From the NCBI GenBank assembly GCA_023253295.1, contig JALRGZ010000326.1:1-6523 (forward strand): 6,523 nt of DNA. Direction: 5' to 3'. The stretch's first letter is position 1. Every line of letters starts with the position of its first letter. Of this stretch, positions 1 through 6,432 are shown piece after piece. A program made the translations under genes and the position numbers. The notes under the pieces are model-generated. The model worked only from the letters and a program-made list of their open reading frames with translations, had not been told where the DNA came from and did no database searches. The DNA comes from Flavobacterium sp. (GTDB lineage Bacteria > Bacteroidota > Bacteroidia > Flavobacteriales > Flavobacteriaceae).

Positions 1-352
1 GTTGTGGTCAAAGTATAATTCAACGGATCTCCATTAACTGTTCCGGAAACTACTGCATCCAAGACTGGATTTACATCTCCGTAAGTTTTTGATTTGGCAT
101 TGGCTACAACAGTAGCTGATTTTTGTCCGATACTCAATAAAACATTGGTTGATGTGATACTGTAATTCGGATTTGAACCTAAAGTTACTGTGATTGGGTA
201 ATCACCAACATTTGAAAACTGTAAAGCCGTTGTGGTCAAAGTATAATTCAACGGATCTCCATTAACTGTTCCGGTTACTACAGCATCCAAGACTGGATTT
301 ACATCTCCGTAAGTTTTTGATTTGGCATTGGCTACAACAGTAGCTGATTTTT
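1..352 (-). repeat. Tandem MBG-domain coding repeat, 228-bp period
   Basis: Bases 1-124 and 229-352 match at 121 of 124 positions, an offset of exactly 76 codons. The three differences are at 46-47 versus 274-275 and at 54 versus 282. They change GCT to GCA and GTA to GTT silently, and ACC to TCC (Thr to Ser). The unit encodes one MBG domain. The second copy is cut by the left window edge, so the array probably continues beyond it. Confidence 0.93.
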
Positions 353-1316
353 TACTTACTGTCAATGTAGCACTACCATTACTATCCACAGTACCACATC
401 CATTAGTAACTACACAACGATAAGTTCTTCCGCTCATTGAAACTGTAGGCTGAGTAAGCATCAAAGTATTTGTAGATGTACCAGAATAAACTCCTCCATC
501 ACTAATATTAACAAATCCAATACCTGAATCTTCTTGCCACTGATAATCTAAATTAGCTGTTCCATTTGCTACAACACTAAAAGTTGTATTGTCACCGTAT
601 GTTATTGTCTTATTTAATGGTTGAGTTCCTATTGAAGGGGAAGTACATCCTATATATTCTCCCGTTACTATCTGAGCAGTATTTGTATTAGTATAACCAC
701 TTGAGGGAGTTGATGAAATTAAATTATAGGTTATTCCCCCTGAAATTACTGACAATGGAAAACTATATACAACTTGAGTATTTTGTTTTACTCCAATACT
801 TCCTGAAGGTCCAGGGGAATTGAAGGTTACTGTCTCATTATTAACAATGTCTCCATTGGGTTTTATATAACTTGCAACTACATTTACAACAATACCAGCA
901 GGCAGACCACTTGTTTGAAATTTATCATTGCTGTCTGTAAAAAACAATTCATAAGTAAATCCAGATGTTTCACCATAAGCTCCCAGCATTAAATCTGCAT
1001 CCAATTCGCAATCATTTACGTACCATGAGGCGATAAAATTTCCATTTTCATCGGCTACTGTTGTCCAAGCTACGTGAGGTTGGGGATTGACGGAACCACA
1101 ATCTACCTCAGGATTAGTGAGATTAGCTACTTCAAGCATTACTGTTTCACCCGGATGCCAACCAGAGCCGGTAATATAAACCGTTTCGCCTGGAGCATAA
1201 TCTAAATCTGCCTGATCAAGCATTACTATTTGCCCAAAAGAAACATTTGCAAAAAGCAAAGAGGCAGTAAAAAAAACAAAAGCTAAAAATTTTGAAAAGG
1301 GTAGAATTGTTTTCAT
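1..1316 (-). CDS. Large secreted surface protein with Ig-like and MBG repeats, 5' part only
   Basis: This reading frame is open from an ATG at 1316 to the left edge (438 codons, no stop), so the C-terminus is missing. Residues 1-29 form a clear signal peptide: a basic start (MKTILPFSK), a hydrophobic core and a likely cleavage site around SFGQ. Residues 32-130 contain the DYAPGETVYITGSGWHPGE-type module seen at the N-terminus of many bacterial surface proteins. Residues 226-320 look like an Ig-like domain (QPLNKTITYGDNTTF, YQWQ, YRCVVTNGCG). From 323 a 76-residue MBG-type repeat (KTYGD, GDPLNYTL, SNVGDYPITV) begins, and a second copy starts at 399. Such proteins in Flavobacteria are usually exported by the type IX system and act as adhesins or gliding-related surface proteins. 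That role is inferred here, because the C-terminal sorting domain would lie outside the window. No enzymatic domain is visible. Confidence 0.9.
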   Translation of the reverse strand, partial: MKTILPFSKFLAFVFFTASLLFANVSFGQIVMLDQADLDYAPGETVYITGSGWHPGETVMLEVANLTNPEVDCGSVNPQPHVAWTTVADENGNFIASWYVNDCELDADLMLGAYGETSGFTYELFFTDSNDKFQTSGLPAGIVVNVVASYIKPNGDIVNNETVTFNSPGPSGSIGVKQNTQVVYSFPLSVISGGITYNLISSTPSSGYTNTNTAQIVTGEYIGCTSPSIGTQPLNKTITYGDNTTFSVVANGTANLDYQWQEDSGIGFVNISDGGVYSGTSTNTLMLTQPTVSMSGRTYRCVVTNGCGTVDSNGSATLTVSKKSATVVANAKSKTYGDVNPVLDAVVTGTVNGDPLNYTLTTTALQFSNVGDYPITVTLGSNPNYSITSTNVLLSIGQKSATVVANAKSKTYGDVNPVLDAVVSGTVNGDPLNYTLTT

Positions 1317-1546
1317 ACGCAATGGATTTTAAATGAAAATGAACTGAAGTACATTAAACAAACCCAGTAGAAAAAGCTCTAATTATTTAAAAAAAAAATG
1401 ACGCTTTTACTAGAATTTCATTTAACTCATTGCTAATTTATATACAAAAGAATTTATTTGTTTTACTTTTCCGACGAAATACAAAAAAAAACTACAAACT
1501 ACATTTATCAGATTTTAGAGTCTTAAAAAAACTGATTTAGAACCAA
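1317..1546. other. Intergenic leader between kinase and surface-protein gene
   Basis: This is a 230-bp AT-rich gap between two minus-strand genes. I find no exact TAnnTTTG box on the minus strand here. The closest is TTCTTTTG around 1444-1451, with no suitably spaced TTTG upstream. There is a run of ten A at 1389-1398 (ten T on the coding strand), about 75 bases upstream of the surface-protein ATG. It is flanked by a weak inverted repeat AAAAGC/GCTTTT (1372-1377 and 1403-1408). No convincing terminator follows the kinase gene, so read-through into the surface-protein gene cannot be excluded. Confidence 0.5.
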
Positions 1547-2605
1547 TTACACCTTTTTTTTCTGAAAAATAATTGTAAAAATAGCCCCTTGATTTTTACC
1601 TTCACTACTGGCTATCAACATGCCATTGTTCCTTTCAATAATTTGTTTGCACAAATACATCCCAATTCCTGTTGAAGCTTCTTCCATAGTGCCTAACCTA
1701 CTCATTTTAGTAAACTTATCAAAAATACGCTGACCATCATTAGTATCAAAACCTATACCTTGATCAATTACTTTTATATAAATGTATTTGTCATCTTCAT
1801 AAGACTGAACTTCTACAGCTGAATCTGCAAAAGAAAATTTAACCGCATTGCTAATCAAATTATAAATCACTCTTACCAATAATTCTTCATTAATCACTAA
1901 TTCGACTGATTTCAACTCTAGATTTTCAACAAATTGAATTTTCTTTGCTGTTGCATATTGCATCAGCTGATTTTCTACAATATGAAAAATATTTTCTAAA
2001 TCAATTGTTTTAACCTCAAGACTTGCTTTTAACATCTCGTCTTGTTCTTTTAACATCTTGATAAAATTTTCTATATATCGAAATTGCTCCTTTGTAGATT
2101 CGCAAATCAACTCAGCTAATTCCTTCACCTTTTCAGAAGGATTAGTATCTAATATCATTGTGGCTAAAGACTGTGGATTTCCAGCAAAAGTTTTCAGATC
2201 ATGAGAAAGTAAATAAATCAAATTTTGCTTTTCATTGATAAAAGTTTCGCTTTCTAAAATGGAATTATGGATATTAGACATTAATAATCCTGCTTCGTCA
2301 GTAAAGTGGACAGGTAAATCGGTAACAATTCGTTTTAATTTATAATCATTTAATGCTTTTGAAGCCAATTCAATAGGTTGAATTAATTTTTTTAATACCA
2401 ATAAGGTAACTACTGTAGCAATTAACGTCATAATTAATGAAAAGACAAGTAAACTCATTGTAGTAAAATTTGCCTTTGCATAAAGTACAAAAAACAAAAT
2501 CCCAATTAACGGAATATGAATACCAATAAATGCAACAAACAAAAATTTAAACACATAGCTATTTCTTAAAAAGCCTATTGTAGATAATTTTTCATAGAAT
2601 TTCAT
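1547..2605 (-). CDS. Orphan sensor histidine kinase with two TM helices and almost no periplasmic domain
   Basis: The product is 352 residues from ATG 2605. Two hydrophobic helices (about 19-43 and 49-71) are separated by only a few residues (AKANFTTM), followed by a HAMP-like linker (72-123, with P77 and DEAG). The H-box is SHDLKTFAG with the phospho-acceptor at H135. D136 and T139 keep the DxxT pattern linked to phosphatase activity in HisKA proteins, but the usual Pro after Thr is Phe140. The ATP-binding domain is complete: N-box YNLISNAVKFS (N249, N253), G1 box DQGIGFD (281-287), F-box FDKF (295-298) and G2 box STGIGMYL (311-318). It should therefore be an active membrane-bound kinase. 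No response regulator is adjacent. An in-frame TTG at 2629 gives a 360-residue version, but it lies inside a promoter box, so ATG 2605 is preferred. Signal and target are unknown; the family's short-loop kinases typically sense membrane state. Confidence 0.93.
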   Translation of the reverse strand: MKFYEKLSTIGFLRNSYVFKFLFVAFIGIHIPLIGILFFVLYAKANFTTMSLLVFSLIMTLIATVVTLLVLKKLIQPIELASKALNDYKLKRIVTDLPVHFTDEAGLLMSNIHNSILESETFINEKQNLIYLLSHDLKTFAGNPQSLATMILDTNPSEKVKELAELICESTKEQFRYIENFIKMLKEQDEMLKASLEVKTIDLENIFHIVENQLMQYATAKKIQFVENLELKSVELVINEELLVRVIYNLISNAVKFSFADSAVEVQSYEDDKYIYIKVIDQGIGFDTNDGQRIFDKFTKMSRLGTMEEASTGIGMYLCKQIIERNNGMLIASSEGKNQGAIFTIIFQKKKV

Positions 2606-2626
2606 AATATGAATATTTGAGGTATT

Positions 2627-2655
2627 CAAATGTACGAAAAAACTTTTATTTCAAA
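2627..2655 (-). promoter_or_regulatory. Bacteroidota-type promoter for the histidine kinase
   Basis: On the minus strand TTTG (2655-2652) and TACATTTG (2634-2627) are separated by 17 bases, matching the -33 TTTG / -7 TAnnTTTG consensus of Bacteroidota. Initiation about 7 bases downstream leaves roughly 15 bases before ATG 2605. A second -7-like octamer, TATATTTG (2659-2652), overlaps the -33 element. The same octamer TACATTTG recurs in the lysR promoter of this window. Confidence 0.6.
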
Positions 2656-2710
2656 TATAAAAATGATACCATTCAAAAACTATCTACTATTAACTTTTAA
2701 ATAATTTCAC

Positions 2711-2718
2711 TAGTTTTG
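2711..2718 (+). promoter_or_regulatory. -7 box for the SGNH hydrolase / aldo-keto reductase operon
   Basis: TAGTTTTG matches TAnnTTTG exactly and lies 24 bases before ATG 2743, the usual distance in Flavobacteria. No TTG is found 17-23 bases further upstream, so only half of the promoter is recognisable. Confidence 0.45.
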
Positions 2719-2742
2719 TTTAGTGTATATAATTAACAGTTT

Positions 2743-3387
2743 ATGAATGGAAGTTTACCAATGCAAGATTGGCCTTTTTTAGCAAAATATAAAGATGAAA
2801 ATGCACAACTTCCACTTCCAAAAGCAAATGAAAATCGGGTTGTATTCTTAGGAGATTCTATAACTGAATTTTGGAGTAAGGAACATTTTCTTTTTTCTAA
2901 AAATAAAACCTTTATCAATAGAGGGATTAGCGGTCAAACCACTCCTCAAATGCTCATCCGTTTTAGGGCTGATGTAATTGATTTAAAACCTAAAATAGTA
3001 GTAATTTTAGCTGGAGGAAATGATATTGCAGGAAACACCGGTTTAGCTTCAACTAAAATGATTACGGACAATATTTTTTCGATGATTGAACTTGCTCATG
3101 AAAACCAAATCAAAGTCATACTTTGTTCGGTTTTACCCGCTAACTTCTTTTATTGGAATCCAAAAGAAAAACCTGCCAATCGTATCATTGAATTGAATGA
3201 TGAATTAAAAAATTATGCCACAACTCATAAAATTCCTTTTGTCGATTATTATTCGATAATGGTAGACGAAGAAAATGGTTTGCAAACAACATTATCCGAA
3301 GACCGCGTTCATCCCAACACAGCTGGTTATGAAATAATGAGTCCGCTAATTCAAAAAACCATAGAACAAACTTTAAATAACTTATAA
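2743..3387 (+). CDS. SGNH/GDSL-family hydrolase (esterase/lipase-like)
   Basis: The product is 214 residues, a normal length for a single-domain SGNH hydrolase. All family blocks are visible: block I VVFLGDSITEFW with nucleophile S39; block II NRGISGQTT (59-67) with an oxyanion glycine; block III GGNDIAG with N93; and block V DRVHPNTAGY with the D187/H190 pair. These proteins hydrolyse ester or thioester bonds of lipids, acetylated sugars or similar substrates. The actual substrate cannot be read from the sequence. The N-terminus (MNGSLPMQDWPFLAKY) is not a signal peptide, so the enzyme is probably cytoplasmic, whereas many relatives in Bacteroidota are exported. ATG 2743 fits the -7 box upstream; Met7 (2761) is the alternative start. 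The stop is 10 bases from the aldo/keto reductase gene, indicating co-transcription. Confidence 0.92.
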   Translation: MNGSLPMQDWPFLAKYKDENAQLPLPKANENRVVFLGDSITEFWSKEHFLFSKNKTFINRGISGQTTPQMLIRFRADVIDLKPKIVVILAGGNDIAGNTGLASTKMITDNIFSMIELAHENQIKVILCSVLPANFFYWNPKEKPANRIIELNDELKNYATTHKIPFVDYYSIMVDEENGLQTTLSEDRVHPNTAGYEIMSPLIQKTIEQTLNNL

Positions 3388-3397
3388 AACATATAAA

Positions 3398-4384
3398 ATG
3401 AACTACCGTAAACTGGGAAAAACAAATTTTGAAATATCCGAAATTGCTTTAGGAACATGGCAAGTTGGCGGAAAATGGGGTTCTCCATTTAATGATCAAT
3501 CTGCCGATGAACTTTTAAATACGGCCATCGACAAAGGAGTTAACTTCATTGACACTGCCGATGTGTACGAAAATGGTTTAAGTGAAAAAGCTGTAGGCAG
3601 AGTGGTTCGTTCCCGTTCAGAACGTATTTATGTAGCTACTAAATGTGGTCGTCATATCAATCCACACGTGAATGAAGGTTACCAACCTAAAGTATTGCAA
3701 AAATATGTAGAAGACAGTTTAAAACGTCTTCAACTAGACACCATTGACTTGATTCAATTGCACTGTCCTCCTACCGAAGTTTTTTATCGTCCAGAAATTT
3801 TTGAACTTTTTGACAAATTAAAACAAGAAGGAAAAATTCAAAATTTGGGTGTGAGTGTTGAAAAAGTAGAAGAAGGACTCAAAGCAATTGAATTCCCAAA
3901 TGTAACTTCGGTTCAAATTATTTTCAATCTTTTCAGACAGCGTCCTTCCGAATTATTTTTCAAAGAAGCCCACAAAAAAAATGTTGGGATTATTGTGCGT
4001 GTACCATTAGCAAGTGGATTATTAACGGGTAAATTCTCTGAAAAATCTATTTTTGACAGCAAAGACCATCGCTTTTTTAATCGTGAAGGAGCTGCTTTTG
4101 ACAAAGGAGAAACTTTTTCCGGAATTAATTATGAATTAGGACTTATTGCGGTAAACGAACTAAAAAAATTATTCCCTGAAGTTCAAAATTTAGCACCTAT
4201 TGCTTTGCAATGGATTTTAAGTTTCCCTGAAGTAAGTTGTATTATCCCAGGAGCTTCAACGGAAAGTCATGTGTTATCCAATCTTTCGACATTGGATTTA
4301 CCCGCTTTAACTCCCGAAAAAATTGCTGCTATGAATGATATTTATGAGCATTATATCAAAAAGGAAGTACATCATTTGTGGTAG
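3398..4384 (+). CDS. Aldo/keto reductase (NADPH-dependent oxidoreductase)
   Basis: The product is 328 residues, the standard size for a bacterial aldo/keto reductase of the broad IolS/YajO-like group. The TIM-barrel signatures are complete: N-terminal YRKLGKTNFEISEIALGTW, then FIDTADVYENGLSE with D52 and Y57, TKCG with K82 and LIQLHCPP with H122. Together these form the catalytic Asp-Tyr-Lys-His tetrad. The cofactor-binding end is present as RVPLASGLLTGKF (201-213) and IIPGASTESHVLSN (282-295). It should reduce an aldehyde or ketone with NADPH in the cytoplasm; the substrate is not predictable. The gene follows the SGNH hydrolase by 10 bases with an A-rich leader (ATATAAAATG). The pair may therefore act in one pathway, with hydrolase releasing and reductase reducing a product, but this is inference. 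The gene ends just before a hairpin shared with the convergent lysR gene. Confidence 0.94.
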   Translation: MNYRKLGKTNFEISEIALGTWQVGGKWGSPFNDQSADELLNTAIDKGVNFIDTADVYENGLSEKAVGRVVRSRSERIYVATKCGRHINPHVNEGYQPKVLQKYVEDSLKRLQLDTIDLIQLHCPPTEVFYRPEIFELFDKLKQEGKIQNLGVSVEKVEEGLKAIEFPNVTSVQIIFNLFRQRPSELFFKEAHKKNVGIIVRVPLASGLLTGKFSEKSIFDSKDHRFFNREGAAFDKGETFSGINYELGLIAVNELKKLFPEVQNLAPIALQWILSFPEVSCIIPGASTESHVLSNLSTLDLPALTPEKIAAMNDIYEHYIKKEVHHLW

Positions 4385-4395
4385 AAAAACAAAAC

Positions 4396-4426
4396 CCAAC
4401 ATAGACAAGAGTTTTGTCTATGTTGG
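4396..4426 (-). terminator. Intrinsic terminator between convergent AKR and lysR genes
   Basis: A perfect 13-bp inverted repeat (4396-4408 CCAACATAGACAA; 4414-4426) has a 5-base loop. On the minus strand it starts one base after the lysR stop and is followed by GTTTTGTTTTTC, a proper U-rich tail, so it is a good intrinsic terminator for lysR. On the plus strand the tail is ATTACAAC, not U-rich, so for the aldo/keto reductase it is at best a weaker terminator or a 3'-end stabilising hairpin. Confidence 0.85.
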
Positions 4427-4427
4427 A

Positions 4428-5324
4428 TTACAACATCACTTTTTTAAACAAATCCTTAATTAAATCGAGCTCTTTCTCATAAACTGTATTTTTTCTATTA
4501 GCAAAATAAAGAGTGTTTTTAAGTTTTTTATGTCCTTCCCAAAGCACTTTTACAGCACCACTTTCTATTTCTTTTTGACATAAAAAATCTGGAATTACAG
4601 CCAAACCATTGGCGCTACTCAAACATCGAATAATTGAATTGATATTAGGAACAATATAATTAGGCCTGAAATCAGGAAAACTGCCAAAATTCAATTGCCA
4701 AAAACGAAAAAGATGCTCCATATCACCGGTTGTTCCATACCATTTCTGGGTTTTTAAATAATTCTCGGCTTCTGCATATTTCTTTTGTTTGATTAATTGC
4801 TGAAATCCCAAATCCTCCACTTCACTCCCTCCTATCAAAACAATAGTTTCTGATGAAAATGCTTCATAATTAATATTAGACGAACTGCCTTTTTGTGGCG
4901 AAATAATCAAATCTAAAATACCCTTATCTAAATTTTCCAACATTTCAGGATATTCCCCAAAACGAATTATCACATTAAAAGGCAAAGTCGAAATATATTG
5001 TTCTAAAGTAATTTGAAAAGTTTCAAAACACATACCAATACTTATTGTTGGCGTGTGTTTTTCGGTACTTCGCTGAAAATTTTTCTCAGCATCTTCTAAT
5101 ATTTTCAAACCTTCAGAAACGGCATTATACAAAATTTTTCCTCTTTCGGTTGGGATCATCTTTCTACCTGTTCTTTCAAAAAGTTTATACCCCACATAAC
5201 TTTCTAAAGAACTCAAATGCAAACTCACACCTGGTTGTGAAATAAACAAGGCATCGGCAGCACTGGTTAATGTTCCTGTTTTATAAATAGCCTTAAAAGT
5301 GCGATACCATTCTAAATTGACCAT
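4428..5324 (-). CDS. LysR-family transcriptional regulator, divergent to mdaB-like gene
   Basis: The product is 298 residues, the usual LysR length. The N-terminal winged helix-turn-helix covers residues 3-62, with the typical sequence TLTSAADALFISQPGVSLHL (18-37) and the wing LFERTGRKMIPTERG (48-62). A linker helix follows, then an effector-binding domain from about 92 to 295 (ISIGMCFETFQ, LDLIISPQKG, GLAVIPDFL). Cysteines occur at 99, 234 and 249, but not in a recognisable OxyR arrangement. The gene is transcribed away from the mdaB-like quinone reductase across a 95-bp region, so it probably controls that gene and itself, perhaps in response to quinones or electrophiles. The effector is inferred from the neighbour only. 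ATG 5324 is the sensible start: it is the canonical MVNLEWYRTF-type LysR beginning and lies about 20 bases from a -7 box. Confidence 0.95.
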   Translation of the reverse strand: MVNLEWYRTFKAIYKTGTLTSAADALFISQPGVSLHLSSLESYVGYKLFERTGRKMIPTERGKILYNAVSEGLKILEDAEKNFQRSTEKHTPTISIGMCFETFQITLEQYISTLPFNVIIRFGEYPEMLENLDKGILDLIISPQKGSSSNINYEAFSSETIVLIGGSEVEDLGFQQLIKQKKYAEAENYLKTQKWYGTTGDMEHLFRFWQLNFGSFPDFRPNYIVPNINSIIRCLSSANGLAVIPDFLCQKEIESGAVKVLWEGHKKLKNTLYFANRKNTVYEKELDLIKDLFKKVML

Positions 5325-5337
5325 AACTATTATTTTT

Positions 5338-5378
5338 ATAATACAAATGTATAAATTATACTATTTTAATAATACAAA
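5338..5378. promoter_or_regulatory. Candidate LysR operator: 10-bp direct repeat and 13-bp palindrome
   Basis: ATAATACAAA occurs at 5338-5347 and again at 5369-5378, a 31-bp offset or about three helical turns, placing both copies on one DNA face. Between them is the palindrome GTATAAATTATAC (5349-5361; 6-bp arms around a central A). On the minus strand the two repeats contain the lysR -7 TTTG and -33 TTTG. Two-site binding across a divergent promoter is typical for LysR regulators. That this is the binding site is an inference. Confidence 0.5.
5344..5378 (-). promoter_or_regulatory. lysR promoter (Bacteroidota type)
   Basis: On the minus strand TTTG (5378-5375) and TACATTTG (5351-5344) are 23 bases apart, at the upper end of the accepted Flavobacterium spacing. 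A start about 7 bases downstream would leave a leader of roughly 13 bases before ATG 5324. The box overlaps one copy of the direct repeat, so a bound regulator would block it, consistent with autorepression. Confidence 0.6.
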
Positions 5379-5395
5379 CATCCCTCTTAACTTTG
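5364..5395 (+). promoter_or_regulatory. mdaB-like gene promoter (Bacteroidota type)
   Basis: TAACTTTG (5388-5395) is an exact TAnnTTTG box 24 bases before ATG 5420. The -33 position carries TTTT (5364-5367) with a 20-base spacer, a near match to TTTG. A weak -33 element is what one expects of a promoter needing an activator such as the divergent LysR protein. Confidence 0.55.
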
Positions 5396-5419
5396 TGACA
5401 ACATAAAAGATATTCAACT

Positions 5420-6031
5420 ATGAAAAAGATATTTATCATTAACGCAGGGCAAAATTTTGGTCATTCAGGCGGATTGTTCAACAATACCATTACAGCAACA
5501 ACACAAGAATTTTTCAATCAGTCAGGAGAAGTAATTGTTCAGACTACAACGATACAAAATGGGTATTCGATTGAAGAAGAAGTAAATAAATTTAACTGGG
5601 CAGATATCATTATCTATCACACGCCTGTTTGGTGGTTTCAACTACCTTTTAATTTTAAAAGATACATTGACGAAGTTTTTACAGCCGGACACAACAAAGG
5701 AATATATCGCAGCGATGGCAGAAAAGCTAATAATCCTGAAGTCAATTATGGAACCGGCGGATTGATGCACGGCAAAAAATACATGCTTACCACAACCTGG
5801 AACGCACCTCCAACAGCTTTTACACTTCCGGGAGAATTTTTCGATCAAAAATCAGTTGATGAAGGTCCTTTTTTTGGTTTCCACCGAATGAATGCTTTTA
5901 CCGGAATGACTCCTTTAAAAAGTTATCATTTCCATGATGTGGAAAAAAATGCGAATGTAGAAAAAGACATGAAAGCTTACACAGTTCATTTAGAAGAAAC
6001 TTTTTCAGATTGTTTAGTACTAAATAACTAA
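5420..6031 (+). CDS. mdaB: MdaB-like NAD(P)H:quinone oxidoreductase (flavodoxin-fold)
   Basis: The product is 203 residues and close to E. coli MdaB (about 193) along its whole length. The N-terminal flavin-phosphate loop is INAGQNFGHSGGLFNNT (7-23). WADIIIYHTPVWWFQLPFNFKRYIDEVFTAGH (60-91), SDGR (98-101), YGTGGLMHGKKYMLTTTWNAP (110-130) and the late FHRMNAFTGMTPL (154-166) all correspond to MdaB blocks from memory of the E. coli protein. The family binds FAD and uses NAD(P)H for two-electron reduction of quinones, avoiding semiquinone radicals and so protecting against quinone and oxidative stress in the cytoplasm. The gene is single, divergent from a LysR regulator and closed by a strong terminator. 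The symbol reflects family membership; specific substrates are unknown. Confidence 0.93.
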   Translation: MKKIFIINAGQNFGHSGGLFNNTITATTQEFFNQSGEVIVQTTTIQNGYSIEEEVNKFNWADIIIYHTPVWWFQLPFNFKRYIDEVFTAGHNKGIYRSDGRKANNPEVNYGTGGLMHGKKYMLTTTWNAPPTAFTLPGEFFDQKSVDEGPFFGFHRMNAFTGMTPLKSYHFHDVEKNANVEKDMKAYTVHLEETFSDCLVLNN

Positions 6032-6079
6032 AATAAAGAAATCCAATTGAAATAAATTTCAATTGGATTTCTTTATTTT
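6030..6079 (+). terminator. Long perfect hairpin terminator after mdaB-like gene
   Basis: Arms 6030-6053 and 6056-6079 are perfectly complementary over 24 bp, with the first two bases being the end of the TAA stop codon. The innermost pairs must open to form a real loop. A T-rich tail (6075-6089) follows on the plus strand, and the A-rich left arm (6030-6040) gives a T-rich end on the minus strand. It can thus terminate both mdaB and anything coming from the minus-strand remnant. Confidence 0.9.
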
Positions 6080-6099
6080 TAATATTTTTCTATTCTAAA

Positions 6100-6399
6100 T
6101 CAGAACTTTCCCTCATAATTAGGACATCCAAAACACTTTACCCCAAAATCAAATTGATAGGTCAAAGACAATTCATAAATTCCTCCTGTCCTTCCCATTT
6201 TTGAAATAGTAAAATCATGAGAAATACCCAATTTTAAATTTTCATATTGCAAACCTCCATAAAAATTAACCGAACTTACTAAGTGACTATCCTGAGCTTT
6301 GGCTAAAGGATTCATTGCTGTTGAAACACCTAAAAACAATGTTCTGAACATAATTGACGAACCTAAATCCAATCGATTAAATTGCCCCTGATTCAGATT
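6100..6399 (-). pseudogene. C-terminal remnant of a PorP/SprF-family type IX secretion membrane protein
   Basis: An open frame of 99 codons ends at TGA (6102-6100) and is bounded upstream by an in-frame TAA at 6402-6400. The sequence FNRLDLGSSIMFRTLFLGV, then SVNFYGGLQYENLKLGISHDF and YELSLTYQFDFG with a CFGCPNY end, resembles the last beta-strands of PorP/SprF-type outer-membrane proteins. These partner large secreted adhesins in type IX secretion and are normally about 300 residues. Here only the last third remains. There is no signal peptide and no good start: the first in-frame options are TTG 6372, in the middle of a conserved strand, and ATG 6351. Similarity therefore continues right up to the upstream stop, which indicates a 5'-truncated fragment rather than a small gene. 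The family call is by pattern recognition and could be checked by profile search. Confidence 0.68.
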
Positions 6400-6432
6400 T
6401 TAAGATTTCAGCATTTTAGGCAGAATGCCATG

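Noticed and set aside
1372..1408. Inverted repeat AAAAGC/GCTTTT as a terminator of the kinase gene
   Set aside because: The stem has six pairs plus a few beyond a mismatch, a 25-base loop and no T-run after the right arm on the minus strand.
2733..2918. Open frame of 61 residues on the minus strand within the SGNH hydrolase gene
   Set aside because: It is antisense to the catalytic block I of a clear gene and has no recognisable domain or promoter.
3913..4104. Open frame of 63 residues on the minus strand within the aldo/keto reductase gene
   Set aside because: It lies fully antisense to conserved cofactor-binding sequence, with no support of its own.
5045..5245. Open frame of 66 residues antisense to lysR
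   Set aside because: It overlaps the linker and DNA-binding region of a well-supported gene and shows no motif.
4428..5324. LysR protein as an OxyR-like thiol sensor
   Set aside because: Cysteines at 99, 234 and 249 do not form the spaced pair of OxyR, so there is no basis for a redox-switch claim.
5341..5352. ATACAAATGTAT as the LysR operator palindrome
   Set aside because: Its arms are only 4 bp and it mostly consists of the -7 box. The 13-bp palindrome next to it and the phased direct repeats are better candidates.
5642..5848. Open frame of 68 residues antisense to the mdaB-like gene
   Set aside because: It overlaps the most conserved MdaB blocks and looks like a shadow frame.
6410..6431. 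TGGCA on the minus strand as a possible sigma-54 promoter
   Set aside because: The second GC element is not at the required 12-base distance from the GG pair.
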